Below are positions 8,621-17,905 of a DNA stretch of 64,000 nt, one piece after another. The translations under genes were made by a program, and so were the position numbers. The notes below the pieces were generated by a model. It had not been told where the DNA came from. It saw nothing but the letters and a program-made list of their open reading frames with translations, and made no database searches. Each line of letters begins with the position of its first letter. Positions within the stretch are counted from its first letter, which is position 1. Source of the stretch: Pseudomonadota bacterium (lineage in GTDB: Bacteria > Pseudomonadota > Alphaproteobacteria > Sphingomonadales > Sphingomonadaceae); NCBI GenBank assembly GCA_020160755.1, contig JAIUPN010000003.1:124001-188000 (forward strand). The letters run 5' to 3'.

Positions 8621-8709
8621 CTATAGCGCTATCCGCGACCGTTCGGCGCAATCGTCCATGCGCTTCACTGCCCCTCGCAAATCGCCGTGACTTCGCCTAA
8701 ATTGCGCTG

Positions 8710-9177
8710 ATGGGAATGTTCAACAAGATGGATGTCGGCGGCGGCCTGTCCGATTTCTGGGCCTATGTCCGCGAACCCCGCCCGCATCGCTGGGCGATCT
8801 GGGGTGTCGCGCTGGCGCTGACCTGGCTGATTTTCACGGGGGTCGAGAAATATCTGATCCCCTATGAAAAGCCGAAAGAGCAGATCATCTATTTCGAAAA
8901 CTGGACCGCGAACCGCAGCGCCGCCGAAATTCGCGCCGACTGGGTTGCACGCGCCAGGGAAACGACGTTGCACAACGCCCAGAAGCGCGCCGAATATCAG
9001 CGCTTCGCCGACAGCCTCGGCATCGAATATGATTCGGCCGAAGCCGACAAGGTAACGCGCGAGACGCTGGGCGAAGAAGCCGCGGCCGCGGCGAAGAAAA
9101 AGCCCGAGCCGGTGCAGATCCGCTCGACCCTCGCCGAGCGCGCCGCGCGCAGCGCACAGCCCGAAGCGGCCGACTGA
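8710..9177 (+). CDS. Conserved hypothetical single-pass membrane protein
   Basis: This 155-residue protein has one membrane segment at about residues 28-45 (WAIWGVALALTWLIFTGV). A soluble, mostly helical charged C-terminal part follows and ends in an Ala/Lys/Pro-rich tail. I do not recognise a domain. A second ATG at 8716 is an alternative start. It lies 4 bp before ribD and may be its operon partner, though nothing links it to riboflavin. Confidence 0.65.
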   Translation: MGMFNKMDVGGGLSDFWAYVREPRPHRWAIWGVALALTWLIFTGVEKYLIPYEKPKEQIIYFENWTANRSAAEIRADWVARARETTLHNAQKRAEYQRFADSLGIEYDSAEADKVTRETLGEEAAAAAKKKPEPVQIRSTLAERAARSAQPEAAD

Positions 9178-9181
9178 CCGG

Positions 9182-10156
9182 ATGCAGCGCGGCCCTGCCG
9201 ACGCCGACTGGATGGCGGTCGCCATCGCGCTCTCGCGGCGCGGCCGCCCGGCGTCGGCGCCCAATCCCAACGTCGGCTGCCTGATCGTCCGGCAGGGCAA
9301 GGTTATCGCGCGCGGCTGGACGCAGGCGGGCGGACGGCCGCATGCCGAGGCGATGGCGCTGGCGGCGGCGGGCGACGCGGCGCGCGGCGCGACCGCCTAT
9401 GTCACGCTCGAACCCTGCGCCCATGCGAGCGCGCGCGGGCCCGCGTGCAGCGATTCGCTGATCGCTGCGGGCATCGCGCGCGTCGTGGTCGCCGCGCAGG
9501 ACCCCGATCCGCGCACCGACGGCAAGGGGATCGCACGGTTGCAATCGGCGGGGATCGAGGTTGTTTTCGACGTCCTGCCCGCTGAAGCGCGCGCGGCGAT
9601 GGCGCCATGGTGGACGCGGCACACCGAGGGGCGCCCGTTCGTGACGCTCAAGCTCGCGACCTCGCTCGATGGCGCCATTGCGATGGCCGACGGGTCGAGC
9701 CGCTGGATCACCGGGACGCGCGCCCGTGCGCACGGGCATCTGGAGCGCGCAAGCCATCAGGCGATTCTGGTCGGCCGCGGGACGCTCGACACCGATGCGC
9801 CGAGGCTCGATGTGCGCCTGCCGGGGCTCGAAGGCCGCAGCCCGCAAAAGCTGCTGCTCACCAACGGCACCGCGCCTGACGGCTGGACCGCGGTCGCGTC
9901 GCCCGAAGCCATCGATAATGTGGATTCGCTGCTCGTCGAGGGCGGCACCGGCGCGGCGTCGGCCTTCCTCGCCGCCGACCGCGTCGACCGGCTTCTGCTT
10001 TATCGTGCCCCGATCCTGATCGGCGGCGGCAAACCCGCGCTCGCCGACATCGGCCTGACCGATCTGGCCGAGGCACACGACCGCTGGCGCCTTGCCGACA
10101 GCCGCCTGCTTGGCAGCGACCGGCTCGACGTCTACGAGCGCGTCAGAGAAGGATAA
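9182..10156 (+). CDS. ribD: Bifunctional riboflavin biosynthesis deaminase/reductase RibD
   Basis: This 324-residue enzyme performs two steps of riboflavin synthesis. The N-terminal deaminase (1-145) has zinc ligands His54 in HAE, Cys79 in EPC and Cys89. The C-terminal NADPH-dependent reductase (about 150-320) starts at RPFVTLKLATSLDGAIA. Zinc-site spacing (EPC-x9-C) fits the family. It is followed 8 bp later by ribE. No FMN riboswitch is seen upstream. Confidence 0.94.
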   Translation: MQRGPADADWMAVAIALSRRGRPASAPNPNVGCLIVRQGKVIARGWTQAGGRPHAEAMALAAAGDAARGATAYVTLEPCAHASARGPACSDSLIAAGIARVVVAAQDPDPRTDGKGIARLQSAGIEVVFDVLPAEARAAMAPWWTRHTEGRPFVTLKLATSLDGAIAMADGSSRWITGTRARAHGHLERASHQAILVGRGTLDTDAPRLDVRLPGLEGRSPQKLLLTNGTAPDGWTAVASPEAIDNVDSLLVEGGTGAASAFLAADRVDRLLLYRAPILIGGGKPALADIGLTDLAEAHDRWRLADSRLLGSDRLDVYERVREG

Positions 10157-10164
10157 GGCACCCC

Positions 10165-10794
10165 ATGTTCACCGGCATCATCACCGACATCGGCACCATC
10201 CGCAGCCGCGAGGATCGCGGCGACACGCGGCTCGTCATCGACACCGCCTATGATGTCGGCAGCGTCGATATCGGCGCTTCGATCGCCTGCTCGGGCGCCT
10301 GCCTCACCGTCGTCGAAAAGGGCGTGTACGACGGCAGCAACGGCCCCGCGGGCTGGTTCGCGATCGACGCGAGCGGCGAAACGCTCGCCCGCACCGCGCC
10401 GGGGATGTGGGATGAGGGACGCCGGCTCAACCTCGAACGCGCGCTCAGGATCGGCGACGAGCTCGGCGGGCATATCGTCACCGGCCATGTCGACGACATC
10501 GGCCGCATCGTGTCGGTCGAACCCGTCGGCGATAGCGTGACGGTCACCGTCGCGGCGCCCGCATCGCTCGCGCCGCATATTGCGCCGAAGGGCTCGATCA
10601 CCGTCGACGGTGTGTCGCTGACGGTGAACGAGGTGACCGACCAGCCGGACGGCGAGGCGCATTTCACGCTCAACATCATCCCGCACACGCAGGAAATGAC
10701 GACGCTGAACGAAGCCGCCGCGGGGCGTCCGGTCAATCTCGAGATCGATATCCTCGCGCGTTATCTCGCGCGAATGCAGGCGCGCGGCGTCTAG
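10165..10794 (+). CDS. ribE: Riboflavin synthase alpha subunit
   Basis: This 209-residue enzyme dismutates two 6,7-dimethyl-8-ribityllumazine molecules to riboflavin. It starts with the diagnostic MFTGIITDIG and consists of two lumazine-binding beta-barrel repeats, the second starting near GGHIVTGHVDDIG (about 102). It is in an operon with ribD. Its 3-prime end overlaps the convergent mmcB by 4 bp. The other pathway genes, ribH and ribB, lie 7 kb away on the minus strand. Confidence 0.95.
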   Translation: MFTGIITDIGTIRSREDRGDTRLVIDTAYDVGSVDIGASIACSGACLTVVEKGVYDGSNGPAGWFAIDASGETLARTAPGMWDEGRRLNLERALRIGDELGGHIVTGHVDDIGRIVSVEPVGDSVTVTVAAPASLAPHIAPKGSITVDGVSLTVNEVTDQPDGEAHFTLNIIPHTQEMTTLNEAAAGRPVNLEIDILARYLARMQARGV

Positions 10795-11258
10795 CCTTCG
10801 AGCCAGCCGGCCGCCAGTTCAGGGTCGGCGGCGATCATAGACCGCCGCATTGCGAGTCGCCCGATGCGCAGCAGTTCGGCCTTGCGGCGCGCGGGGGCGA
10901 GGTTGCAGCTCGCGGCCTCGCGCACGACCGCCGCGCCGTAGCGGTCGGCGACGATCAACCCCGATGTCTCGCGGCGATAGCCCTCGGTTTCGAGGATCGC
11001 GGGGTCGAGCCCCGATGCGAGCGCCCAGTAGAAGCGATCGCACCAGTCGCAATAGTCGGGCCATTTGCCGTCGCCGTGCAGGTCGGCGCGGCTGACCTTG
11101 ATCTCGACGATGGTGATCTGACCCCTGGCGTCGATCGCGGTGAGGTCGGTGCGCCGCCCGTTGGGCAGCGGCACCTCGGGGATCGCGACCAGCCCTTGCT
11201 GCGCGAACAGCCGACATACGCCGCGCGCGACGTCCGCGGCGGTGATCGGGTCGGTCAT
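10791..11258 (-). CDS. mmcB: MmcB family DNA repair protein
   Basis: This 155-residue protein resembles MmcB of Caulobacter, a damage-inducible factor in mitomycin C repair. The run TDLTAIDARGQITIVEIKVS (residues 37-56) gives the D...E-x-K arrangement of PD-(D/E)XK nucleases, so an endonuclease fold is likely. I see no clear SOS box in the 16 bp before ssb, so it may be read through from ssb. Confidence 0.8.
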   Translation of the reverse strand: MTDPITAADVARGVCRLFAQQGLVAIPEVPLPNGRRTDLTAIDARGQITIVEIKVSRADLHGDGKWPDYCDWCDRFYWALASGLDPAILETEGYRRETSGLIVADRYGAAVVREAASCNLAPARRKAELLRIGRLAMRRSMIAADPELAAGWLEG

Positions 11259-11274
11259 CGCTTAAAATCCGTCC

Positions 11275-11829
11275 TCAGAACGGGACGTCGTCGTCCAGAT
11301 CGTCGTCGAAGGGCGGACGTCCGCCGCCGCTCGAACCGCCACCGAAGCCGCCGCCGGACGAGCCGCCCGACGAACCGCCGCCGCCCTGGTTCCAGCCGCC
11401 GCCCGAGCCACCGCCCGACGAACCGCCGCTCCAGTCGTCACCGCCGCCACCGCCGCGCGAACCGCCGCCACCGCCCGGCGCGCCGTCGAGCATGGTCAGC
11501 GTGCCGCCCATGCCCGCGATGACGATCTCGGTCGTATATTTGTCGTTGCCGTCGCGGTCCTGCCATTTGCGGGTGCGCAGCGAGCCTTCGATGTAAACTT
11601 TCGAGCCCTTTTTCAGGTAGCGTTCGACGACGCCGATCAGCCCTTCGCCGTTGATCACGACCTGATGCCACTCGGTGCGCTCCTTGCGCTCGCCGGTCAT
11701 CCGGTCCTTCCACTGCTCGGACGTCGCAATGCGGAGATTCGCGACCTTGCCGCCGTTCTGAAACGACTTGATTTCGGGATCGGCACCGAGGTTGCCGATG
11801 AGAATTACCTTGTTGACGCTGCCAGCCAT
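11275..11829 (-). CDS. ssb: Single-stranded DNA-binding protein
   Basis: This 184-residue SSB has an N-terminal OB fold (1-110, starting [20 protein letters not shown]), a disordered Gly/Ser-rich linker (about 118-172) and an acidic tip [10 protein letters not shown]. The tip is the docking peptide for recombination and repair proteins. The linker is strongly repetitive, which is normal for the family. mmcB lies 16 bp downstream, giving a DNA-maintenance pair. Confidence 0.96.
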   Translation of the reverse strand: MAGSVNKVILIGNLGADPEIKSFQNGGKVANLRIATSEQWKDRMTGERKERTEWHQVVINGEGLIGVVERYLKKGSKVYIEGSLRTRKWQDRDGNDKYTTEIVIAGMGGTLTMLDGAPGGGGGSRGGGGGDDWSGGSSGGGSGGGWNQGGGGSSGGSSGGGFGGGSSGGGRPPFDDDLDDDVPF

Positions 11830-11862
11830 CCGCCGCTCCGCTCCGCTAGAAAATGTGGAGGA

Positions 11863-13725
11863 TCAGCCGAGTCCGAAGGCGACGGCCGTCCAGTAAGTGA
11901 TACCAGCAGCGGCATAGGCGAGCAGGAACAAATAGCCAACCATGAACATCGGCCATTTCCATCCATTGGTCTCGCGCCTTGTGATTGCGATGGTCGAAAT
12001 GCACTGCGGCGCAAAGACGAACCAGGCGAGGAAGGCGAGCGCAGTGGCGAGGCTCCACTTGCCCTGCAATCGTTCGCCCAGCGACTGCGCCATCGCCTCC
12101 TCATCGTCACCCGCGTCGATCGCGTTCGCAGTCGCCATCGCCGACACCGCGACCTCGCGCGCTGCCATCGCGGGGATCAGCGCGAGCGCGATGTCGTGGT
12201 TGAAACCGATCGGCGCGACGACGACCTCCAGCCCGCTCGCGATGCGTCCGGCGACGCTATATTCGACCTGGCTTTCGCCCTCGGGTGCCTGCGGGAAGGT
12301 CAAAAGCAGCCAGAGGATGACGGTGGTCATCGCGATGATCGTGCCCGCGCGGCGCAGGAAGATCCATGCGCGCTGCCACAGGCCGATCGCGATGTCGCGC
12401 AGCCGCGGCATCTGGTATCGCGGCATTTCCATCATGAAGCCCGCGCCGGCGCCTTTCGCCACCGTGCGGCGCAGGACATAGGCGACGACAAGCGCGCCGA
12501 CGATTCCCGACAGATAGAGGCCGAAGAGCACGAGTCCCTGCAGCCCGACCGGGGTTCCGCCGACATTGGTGTCCGGAATGAAGGCAGCGATGATCAGCGC
12601 ATAAACCGGAAGCCGCGCCGAACAGGTCATCAGCGGCGCGATCAGGATCGTCGTCAGCCGGTCCTTTTCGTCGGGGATCGCGCGCGTCGCCATGATGCCG
12701 GGGACCGCGCAGGCGAAGCTGGAGAGCAGCGGGATGAAACCGCGCCCCGACAGGCCGACCTTGCCCATCAGCCCGTCCATCAGGAAGGCGGCGCGCGTCA
12801 TATAGCCCGACGCTTCCAGAAGCAGGATGAAGAGGAAGAGGATCAGGATCTGCGGCAGGAAGACGACGACCGCGCCGACGCCGGCGAGCAGGCCTTCGAC
12901 GACCAGTCCGCGCAGGAAATTGTCGGGGAAGGTTGCGACGACCCATTGCTGGACAATGCCGATCCCGCCTTCGAGGAAGTCGGCGGGTGCCTCGGCGGCG
13001 GCATAGACCGCCTGGAACATCACGAACATCAGCGCGAGCAGGATGATCATTCCGGCGACCGGATGCAGCACGACATTGTCGACGCGCTGCGTCCAGCGGC
13101 GCACCGGCGTTTCACTGAGGATCGCAGCGCGCGCGATCGTCCGCGCGCGCTGGTGCAGCGATGCGTCGTTCGCTTCGGCGGGCGCGGCGATTTCGTCCGC
13201 GCCGTGCGACCGGATCGCGCCGTCGACCGCGGCGAGCAGCTCGGCCATCCCGCGCTTGCGCACGGCGACGGTCGGGACGACCGGAACGCCGAGCTCCTTC
13301 GACAGGCGTTCGGCGTCGAGCGTCAGCCCGTCGCGTGCCGCGAGATCGACCATGTTGAGCGCGACGACGGTCGGCAGGTTCAGCGCGAGCAGTTCGAGCG
13401 CGAAGCTCAGATGATTATCGAGGTTTGCGGCGTCGAGCACGACGATCAGCGCGTCGGGACGCTTTTCGCCGTCCTGTTTGCCGAGCACGACGTCGCGTGT
13501 CACCGCCTCGTCGAGGCTCGCGGGGGTCAGGCTGTAGGTGCCGGGCAGGTCGATCAGCGAAAGCGGGCGGCCGTCGGCAAAGCTCGCATGTCCGGCCTTC
13601 CGCTCGACGGTGACGCCGGGATAATTGGCGATCTTCTGCCGCGCGCCGGTCAGCGCGTTGAACAGGCTCGATTTGCCGGCGTTGGGATTGCCGACGAGCG
13701 CGATCGAGGGGATGGCGCCGGTCAT
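11863..13725 (-). CDS. feoB: Ferrous iron transporter FeoB
   Basis: This 620-residue inner-membrane Fe(II) permease has an N-terminal G-protein domain: G1 GNPNAGKS (10-17), G2 in YPGVTVE, G3 DLPGTYS and G4 NMVD. A helical spacer and a membrane part with two Gate regions follow. The start at 13725 (MTGAIPSIALVGN) overlaps the feoA stop by 4 bp. The longer frame to 13851 lies inside feoA. No FeoC is present downstream. Length is at the short end of the family, without a long C-terminal tail. Confidence 0.94.
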   Translation of the reverse strand: MTGAIPSIALVGNPNAGKSSLFNALTGARQKIANYPGVTVERKAGHASFADGRPLSLIDLPGTYSLTPASLDEAVTRDVVLGKQDGEKRPDALIVVLDAANLDNHLSFALELLALNLPTVVALNMVDLAARDGLTLDAERLSKELGVPVVPTVAVRKRGMAELLAAVDGAIRSHGADEIAAPAEANDASLHQRARTIARAAILSETPVRRWTQRVDNVVLHPVAGMIILLALMFVMFQAVYAAAEAPADFLEGGIGIVQQWVVATFPDNFLRGLVVEGLLAGVGAVVVFLPQILILFLFILLLEASGYMTRAAFLMDGLMGKVGLSGRGFIPLLSSFACAVPGIMATRAIPDEKDRLTTILIAPLMTCSARLPVYALIIAAFIPDTNVGGTPVGLQGLVLFGLYLSGIVGALVVAYVLRRTVAKGAGAGFMMEMPRYQMPRLRDIAIGLWQRAWIFLRRAGTIIAMTTVILWLLLTFPQAPEGESQVEYSVAGRIASGLEVVVAPIGFNHDIALALIPAMAAREVAVSAMATANAIDAGDDEEAMAQSLGERLQGKWSLATALAFLAWFVFAPQCISTIAITRRETNGWKWPMFMVGYLFLLAYAAAGITYWTAVAFGLG

Positions 13726-13982
13726 GCCGCGGGCTCGACGGTGATTGCCGCGGCCTGCCGCGCGCGGATGATCACCTTCATGCGTCCGACGGTGAGGGCG
13801 AGCGGATCGCGCGAGAAAATGCTGCCGCGATGCAAGGGGGTGACCTCGCACCCTTCCATCAGGCCGAACTCGCGCAGGCGGCGGCCTTCATCCTCGGACA
13901 TCGCGGTCCAGTCGATCCGGGCAATCCGCACCATCACGCCGAGCGGCGCCCGATCGAGCAGATTTTCGAGCAAAGCAGTCAT
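13722..13982 (-). CDS. feoA: Ferrous iron transport accessory protein FeoA
   Basis: This 86-residue SH3-like protein partners the FeoB G domain. The core LREFGLMEGCEVTPLHRGSI (about 37-56) is typical of FeoA/DtxR SH3 domains. It is translationally coupled to feoB. A Fur-like palindrome lies 2 bp upstream of the ATG, which implies iron repression of both genes. No clear Shine-Dalgarno precedes the start. Confidence 0.88.
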   Translation of the reverse strand: MTALLENLLDRAPLGVMVRIARIDWTAMSEDEGRRLREFGLMEGCEVTPLHRGSIFSRDPLALTVGRMKVIIRARQAAAITVEPAA

Positions 13983-13984
13983 TT

Positions 13985-14003
13985 GCGAGCGATTATCAAT
14001 AAC
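13985..14003. promoter_or_regulatory. Fur-box-like operator of feoAB
   Basis: GCGAGCGATTATCAATAAC matches the 19-bp classical Fur consensus at 13 positions, with the core GATTATCA intact. It sits directly in front of feoA, where a bound repressor would block transcription of the ferrous-iron operon. Confidence 0.55.
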
Positions 14004-14040
14004 GGCGAGGGAGCGCCACCCCTCCTTTTGTAATTAATGA

Positions 14041-14706
14041 TTACCGCCCCGGATAGCGCAGCCGCCCGACGAAGCGAGCGAGGCTGGGCCGTTCGATGCT
14101 GCGCGACGCGCGGCGATGCTTCCAGCTTTCGAAACGCATCACCTGGTCGATGCGGCGCGCGAGGAACGCGCGCGTATCCGCGAAGCCCTCGCTCTCGTCG
14201 TTCAGGAACACCGCCATCGTCGAGCCATAGACCGCGCCGAGGATCGCGCGCTTGCTGTAATGATTATAGTCGGTCGCGGTGTCTCCCGCGAGGCGCCACA
14301 TATGGTCGGCGGCGCGCCAGCCAAGCTTTGCCGCGTGCGGCGCGTTGGTCGGCAGCGCGAGCAATGCGAGCGCGCGGCGCAGCGATTCGCGATTCGGCGC
14401 GAGCAGATCGATACGCGTCTCGACGAGCGTGGTGATGCGGTCGCGGATTTTCAGCGTCGCGAGCTTTTCGGCGGGCCAGCGTTGTTCCATGCCTGCGTCG
14501 ACATCGGCGAACCACGCGTCGACCATGTCGCGCCCGCCGCCGGGAAAGGCGAGGCGGGCGACGTCGGGGTCGACCGCGGCGCGGCGCGCAGCGTCGTCGA
14601 GTGCGGCGGGGCTGAAGCCATCGAATGCCGCCGATGCGGCAATCAGCGGGGCGAGGGCGGCGCGAATCTCGTCGAGCGTCGGGTCGGCGGGCAGGATGGA
14701 AGCCAT
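14041..14706 (-). CDS. COQ9 family ubiquinone biosynthesis protein
   Basis: This 221-residue TetR-like-fold protein is related to mitochondrial COQ9, a lipid-binding helper of the ubiquinone hydroxylases. The C-terminal half holds the recognisable TATDYNHYSKRAILGAVYGS (about 147-166). COQ9 is a common alphaproteobacterial marker. It lies 5 bp upstream of the EamA-family exporter stop on the same strand, so the two genes are packed tail-to-head without evident functional link. Confidence 0.85.
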   Translation of the reverse strand: MASILPADPTLDEIRAALAPLIAASAAFDGFSPAALDDAARRAAVDPDVARLAFPGGGRDMVDAWFADVDAGMEQRWPAEKLATLKIRDRITTLVETRIDLLAPNRESLRRALALLALPTNAPHAAKLGWRAADHMWRLAGDTATDYNHYSKRAILGAVYGSTMAVFLNDESEGFADTRAFLARRIDQVMRFESWKHRRASRSIERPSLARFVGRLRYPGR

Positions 14707-14711
14707 GATCT

Positions 14712-15632
14712 TCAGATAGGCGCGGCGCGGCGGCTCGGCAACCTAATCAGAACGAGCGCCGCACCGACCATCAGCCCGCCGAGAATGTCGATCGTCGACA
14801 GCGTCTCGCCGAACCCGATCCAGCCTGTGAGCGCGGCGAACGCCGGCTGGATCAGCAATGTCAGCCCGATCACCAGCGGCGAGAAGCGCGGCAGCGACCA
14901 GATCATCAGCCCCTGACCGACGACCTGGCTGATCAGCGCGAGCAGGATCAGCGGGGTCCAGTTCTGCGGCATCACCGTTTCGCCGATCGCGAGCGCGGTG
15001 CCGAGCAGGATCGGGACGCACACCGCCGAAGCGATGGCGAGCGCAGTCCACGGCGCGAGTTCGCCGCGCACGCGCTGCATCAGGATCACATAGCCCGTGT
15101 AGAGCACCCCCGCGAGCAGGCTCAGCAGGTCGCCGACGAGATAGTCGGGCGAGAGTTCATAGCTTTGCCCCATGAGCAGCGCCGATCCGGCGAAGGCGAG
15201 CAGGATCGCGGTCGCCTGCCAGCCGCGCGGCAACGTGCGGGTCAGGAAAATCGTCCAGAGAACGAGCAGCAGGCTGGCGCAATTGCCGAACAGGGTCGCG
15301 TTGGCGACCTTGGTCTGGAGGATGCCAAGGTGCCAGGCGGCCAGATCGAGCGCGAAGAAGATGCCCGCCGCCGCCGCGACGGTCAGCGCGGGGCGGGACG
15401 GCATCCGTCCGCCGGTCTCGCGCCACGCGAAGATCAGCAGCAGCGGCAGCGCGAGCGTCATCCGCCAGAAAGCCGAGGCGGTGGGCCCCACACCGTCGGC
15501 TTCGGCCATCCGCACGAGCATAGCGCCGAGCGACAGCGCGATATTGCCGCCGAGCAGCGCGGCAAAAGCCCAGCGCCCGGCGCCCGCGCCGGCGACCGAT
15601 TCGCTGTCGATGCTGTCCATCTTCGCTGTCAT
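14712..15632 (-). CDS. EamA/DMT family transporter
   Basis: This 306-residue integral membrane protein has ten hydrophobic segments in two EamA repeats (about 22-155 and 165-295). Such drug/metabolite transporters export amino acids or small metabolites; the substrate cannot be read from sequence. It is divergent from the ene-reductase across 113 bp. Confidence 0.85.
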   Translation of the reverse strand: MTAKMDSIDSESVAGAGAGRWAFAALLGGNIALSLGAMLVRMAEADGVGPTASAFWRMTLALPLLLIFAWRETGGRMPSRPALTVAAAAGIFFALDLAAWHLGILQTKVANATLFGNCASLLLVLWTIFLTRTLPRGWQATAILLAFAGSALLMGQSYELSPDYLVGDLLSLLAGVLYTGYVILMQRVRGELAPWTALAIASAVCVPILLGTALAIGETVMPQNWTPLILLALISQVVGQGLMIWSLPRFSPLVIGLTLLIQPAFAALTGWIGFGETLSTIDILGGLMVGAALVLIRLPSRRAAPI

Positions 15633-15745
15633 TTAGATTTTCTTTTGATACTGACCATTGTGCCGGCGCCGCGGCGTCCATAGCTTCGCGGGCCATAGCG
15701 ACGACCGATGGGGCCGTCGCGAAGAAAGTGCGACGTGGAGGAAAG

Positions 15746-16831
15746 ATGACTCTATCCCTGTTCGATCCGATCAAATTGGGCGCCATCGAAGCGCCGAACC
15801 GCATCATCATGGCGCCGCTGACGCGCGGCCGCGCCGGGCCGGGCTTTGTCCCGAACGAGCTTGCGCGCGACTATTATCGTCAGCGCGCCTCGGCGGGCCT
15901 CATCATTTCCGAAGCCACCGGCATTTCGCAGGAAGGCCTGGGCTGGCCGAGCGCGCCGGGCCTGTGGACCGAGGCGCAGGTCGAAGGCTGGAAGCCGGTG
16001 ACCGACGCCGTGCACGCAGCGGGCGGGCGCATCGTCGCGCAGCTCTGGCACATGGGCCGCGTCGTCCATTCGGTGTTCAACGACGGCAAGCCGCCCGTTT
16101 CGGCGTCGGCGACGCAGGCGCCGGGCAAAGCGCACACCCCCGCCGGCCGCTTCGAATATGAAGTCGCGCGTCCGCTCGAACTCGGTGAAATCCCGCGCGT
16201 GATTGCCGATTATGTGAAGGCGGCCGAAAATGCGAAAAAAGCGGGCTTCGACGGCGTGCAGCTCCACGGCGCGAACGGTTATCTGATCGACCAGTTCCTG
16301 CGCGACGGCAGCAACCTGCGCGACGATGATTATGGCGGCTCGATCGAGAATCGCATCCGCTTGCTCCGCGAAGTGACCGAGGCGCTGATCGGCGTGTGGG
16401 GTGCCGACCGCGTATCGGTGCGCCTGTCGCCGAACGGCGACACGCAGGGCGTCGACGACAGCGCGCCCGAACGGCTCTTCCCGATCGCCGCGGCGGCGCT
16501 CGACGCGCTCGGCATCGCTTTCCTCGAACTGCGCGAACCCGGCCCCGACGGCACCTTCGGGCGGACCGATGTTCCGAAACAGTCGCCGTCGATCCGCGCC
16601 GCATTCAAGGGGCCGCTGATCCTCAACAGCGACTATGACGTCGCGCTCGCCGAGGCCGCATTGGCGAGCGGAACCGCCGACGCCATCGCGTTCGGCCGCC
16701 CCTTCATCGGCAATCCCGATCTGGTCGAGCGGATCCGGAGCGGCGCCGAATGGGCGGCGGACAATCCGCAGACCTGGTATTCGCCGGGCCCGCTAGGCTA
16801 CACCGACTATCCCGCGCTGGTCACCGCGTAG
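15746..16831 (+). CDS. Old yellow enzyme-family alkene reductase
   Basis: This 361-residue FMN-dependent TIM-barrel enzyme reduces activated C=C bonds (NemA/XenB type). Thr26 in MAPLTR tunes the flavin. His174 and Asn177 in LHGANGYL bind the substrate carbonyl and Tyr179 is the usual proton donor. DDYGGSIENR is the family fingerprint. The start at 15746 is fixed by GGAGGAAAG just upstream; a GTG 18 bp earlier is unlikely. Confidence 0.92.
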   Translation: MTLSLFDPIKLGAIEAPNRIIMAPLTRGRAGPGFVPNELARDYYRQRASAGLIISEATGISQEGLGWPSAPGLWTEAQVEGWKPVTDAVHAAGGRIVAQLWHMGRVVHSVFNDGKPPVSASATQAPGKAHTPAGRFEYEVARPLELGEIPRVIADYVKAAENAKKAGFDGVQLHGANGYLIDQFLRDGSNLRDDDYGGSIENRIRLLREVTEALIGVWGADRVSVRLSPNGDTQGVDDSAPERLFPIAAAALDALGIAFLELREPGPDGTFGRTDVPKQSPSIRAAFKGPLILNSDYDVALAEAALASGTADAIAFGRPFIGNPDLVERIRSGAEWAADNPQTWYSPGPLGYTDYPALVTA

Positions 16832-16842
16832 GACAAGGATGG

Positions 16843-16866
16843 CCCGGGCGGTGTGTGCCGTCCGGG
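16843..16866. terminator. Hairpin between convergent genes
   Basis: CCCGGGCGG (16843-16851) pairs with CCGTCCGGG (16858-16866), with one G-T pair and a 6-nt loop. There is no T-run on either side, so it is at best a weak or factor-assisted terminator for the two converging genes. Confidence 0.35.
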
Positions 16867-17487
16867 TCAGCCCGTTTCGGCAAGGGCCTTGTCGATAATG
16901 CGGGCGCCGATCGGCGCCAGAAAATTGCCGCCGAAGCGGAACAGCACAAAAGCGCCGATAAAGAGCAGCAGCGGCTCGACGAAGAAGGCGATGATCGCCG
17001 CGATGACGAGCCCGAAAACCAGCGCCATGAAGCCGCCCGTCAATTCGGTCTGACCCTTCGGTCCCAGTTCGATCGTGCGCGGCCCTTTGCTATCCCACCA
17101 TTTGCCGGTGACGATCGTCTTTCGGCCGCCCGCTTGCGGCCGGGGACGCGGTGGATGGCGCGCGGGCGTCGGCTGGGCCGTGCTTCGCGGGCTTTCCTGC
17201 CAGGGTCGTTTCCGGTTCAGTTCGGCGACGGCTGTCGCCATCCGGTCGTTCGGCGGGCGCGGTGGATTGCGTTGCGGCGGCGCAGCGGCCGTGACGGTCG
17301 GCGCAGCGGGTTCGGGCGGCACCTGCCGCGACGCCGGCCGGATCGGTTCGACCCCCGCCTTGCGATCGTGCATATCCATCCGCTCGGCCGCAGTCGGCGG
17401 GGTCTGGCCGGTTTCCCTGTCGATCACCACCAGCCGCCCGCCGCGTTCGACGACGGAAAAGCGGCTGGGAGGCGGGCGATCAACCAA
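16867..17487 (-). CDS. Hypothetical Pro-rich protein with C-terminal membrane hairpin
   Basis: This 206-residue protein has a low-complexity Pro/Arg/Ala-rich region (about 45-125), then a short conserved-looking stretch and two adjacent hydrophobic segments at about 152-185 ([20 protein letters not shown] and following). No domain is recognised. It overlaps the 3-prime end of ribH by 8 bp and probably belongs to the same transcript. Confidence 0.6.
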   Translation of the reverse strand: MVDRPPPSRFSVVERGGRLVVIDRETGQTPPTAAERMDMHDRKAGVEPIRPASRQVPPEPAAPTVTAAAPPQRNPPRPPNDRMATAVAELNRKRPWQESPRSTAQPTPARHPPRPRPQAGGRKTIVTGKWWDSKGPRTIELGPKGQTELTGGFMALVFGLVIAAIIAFFVEPLLLFIGAFVLFRFGGNFLAPIGARIIDKALAETG

Positions 17488-17905
17488 TGCCGAATTGTTC
17501 CTTCAGCGCGAGCATGGCGAGCGCGGCCTTCGCCGCTTCGCCGCCCTTATCCTTGCGCGTCTTGTCAGCGCGCGCAAGCGCCTGTTCCTCATTCTCGACC
17601 GTCAGGATGCCGTTGCCGATCGCGAGCCCGTCGAGGGTCAGCGCCATGATGCCACGCGCGCTTTCGTTCGACACGACTTCGAAATGATAGGTTTCGCCGC
17701 GGATTACGACGCCGAGCGCGACATAGGCGTCGTAGCGGCCGCTGTCGGCGGCGAGCGAGATCGCGGCGGGAACCTCGAGTGCGCCGGGGACGGTCACCGT
17801 CTCATGGCTATGCCCCTCGGCCTCGAGCGCGCTGCGCACGCCGTCGATCAGCATGTCGTTGAGGTGCGAATAAAAGCGGGCTTCGACGATCAGGACGTGC
17901 GCCAT
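17480..17905 (-). CDS. ribH: 6,7-dimethyl-8-ribityllumazine synthase
   Basis: This 141-residue enzyme condenses the ribityl-pyrimidine from RibD with 3,4-dihydroxybutanone phosphate from RibB. His74 in GETYHFEVV is the catalytic base, with the substrate loops VPGALEVP (39-46) and [11 protein letters not shown]. Length is slightly short but complete. Its start overlaps the ribB stop by 1 bp, so it is coupled to the gene that makes its substrate. Confidence 0.94.
   Translation of the reverse strand: MAHVLIVEARFYSHLNDMLIDGVRSALEAEGHSHETVTVPGALEVPAAISLAADSGRYDAYVALGVVIRGETYHFEVVSNESARGIMALTLDGLAIGNGILTVENEEQALARADKTRKDKGGEAAKAALAMLALKEQFGIG

Noticed and set aside
11300-11470. Repetitive GC-rich tract resembling a tandem repeat
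   Set aside because: It encodes the normal Gly/Ser-rich linker of SSB.
11665-14037. 790-codon open frame on the plus strand across ssb, feoB and feoA
   Set aside because: It is antisense to three well-recognised genes, is very rich in Arg, Asp and Gln, and has no domain. High GC content keeps opposite frames open.
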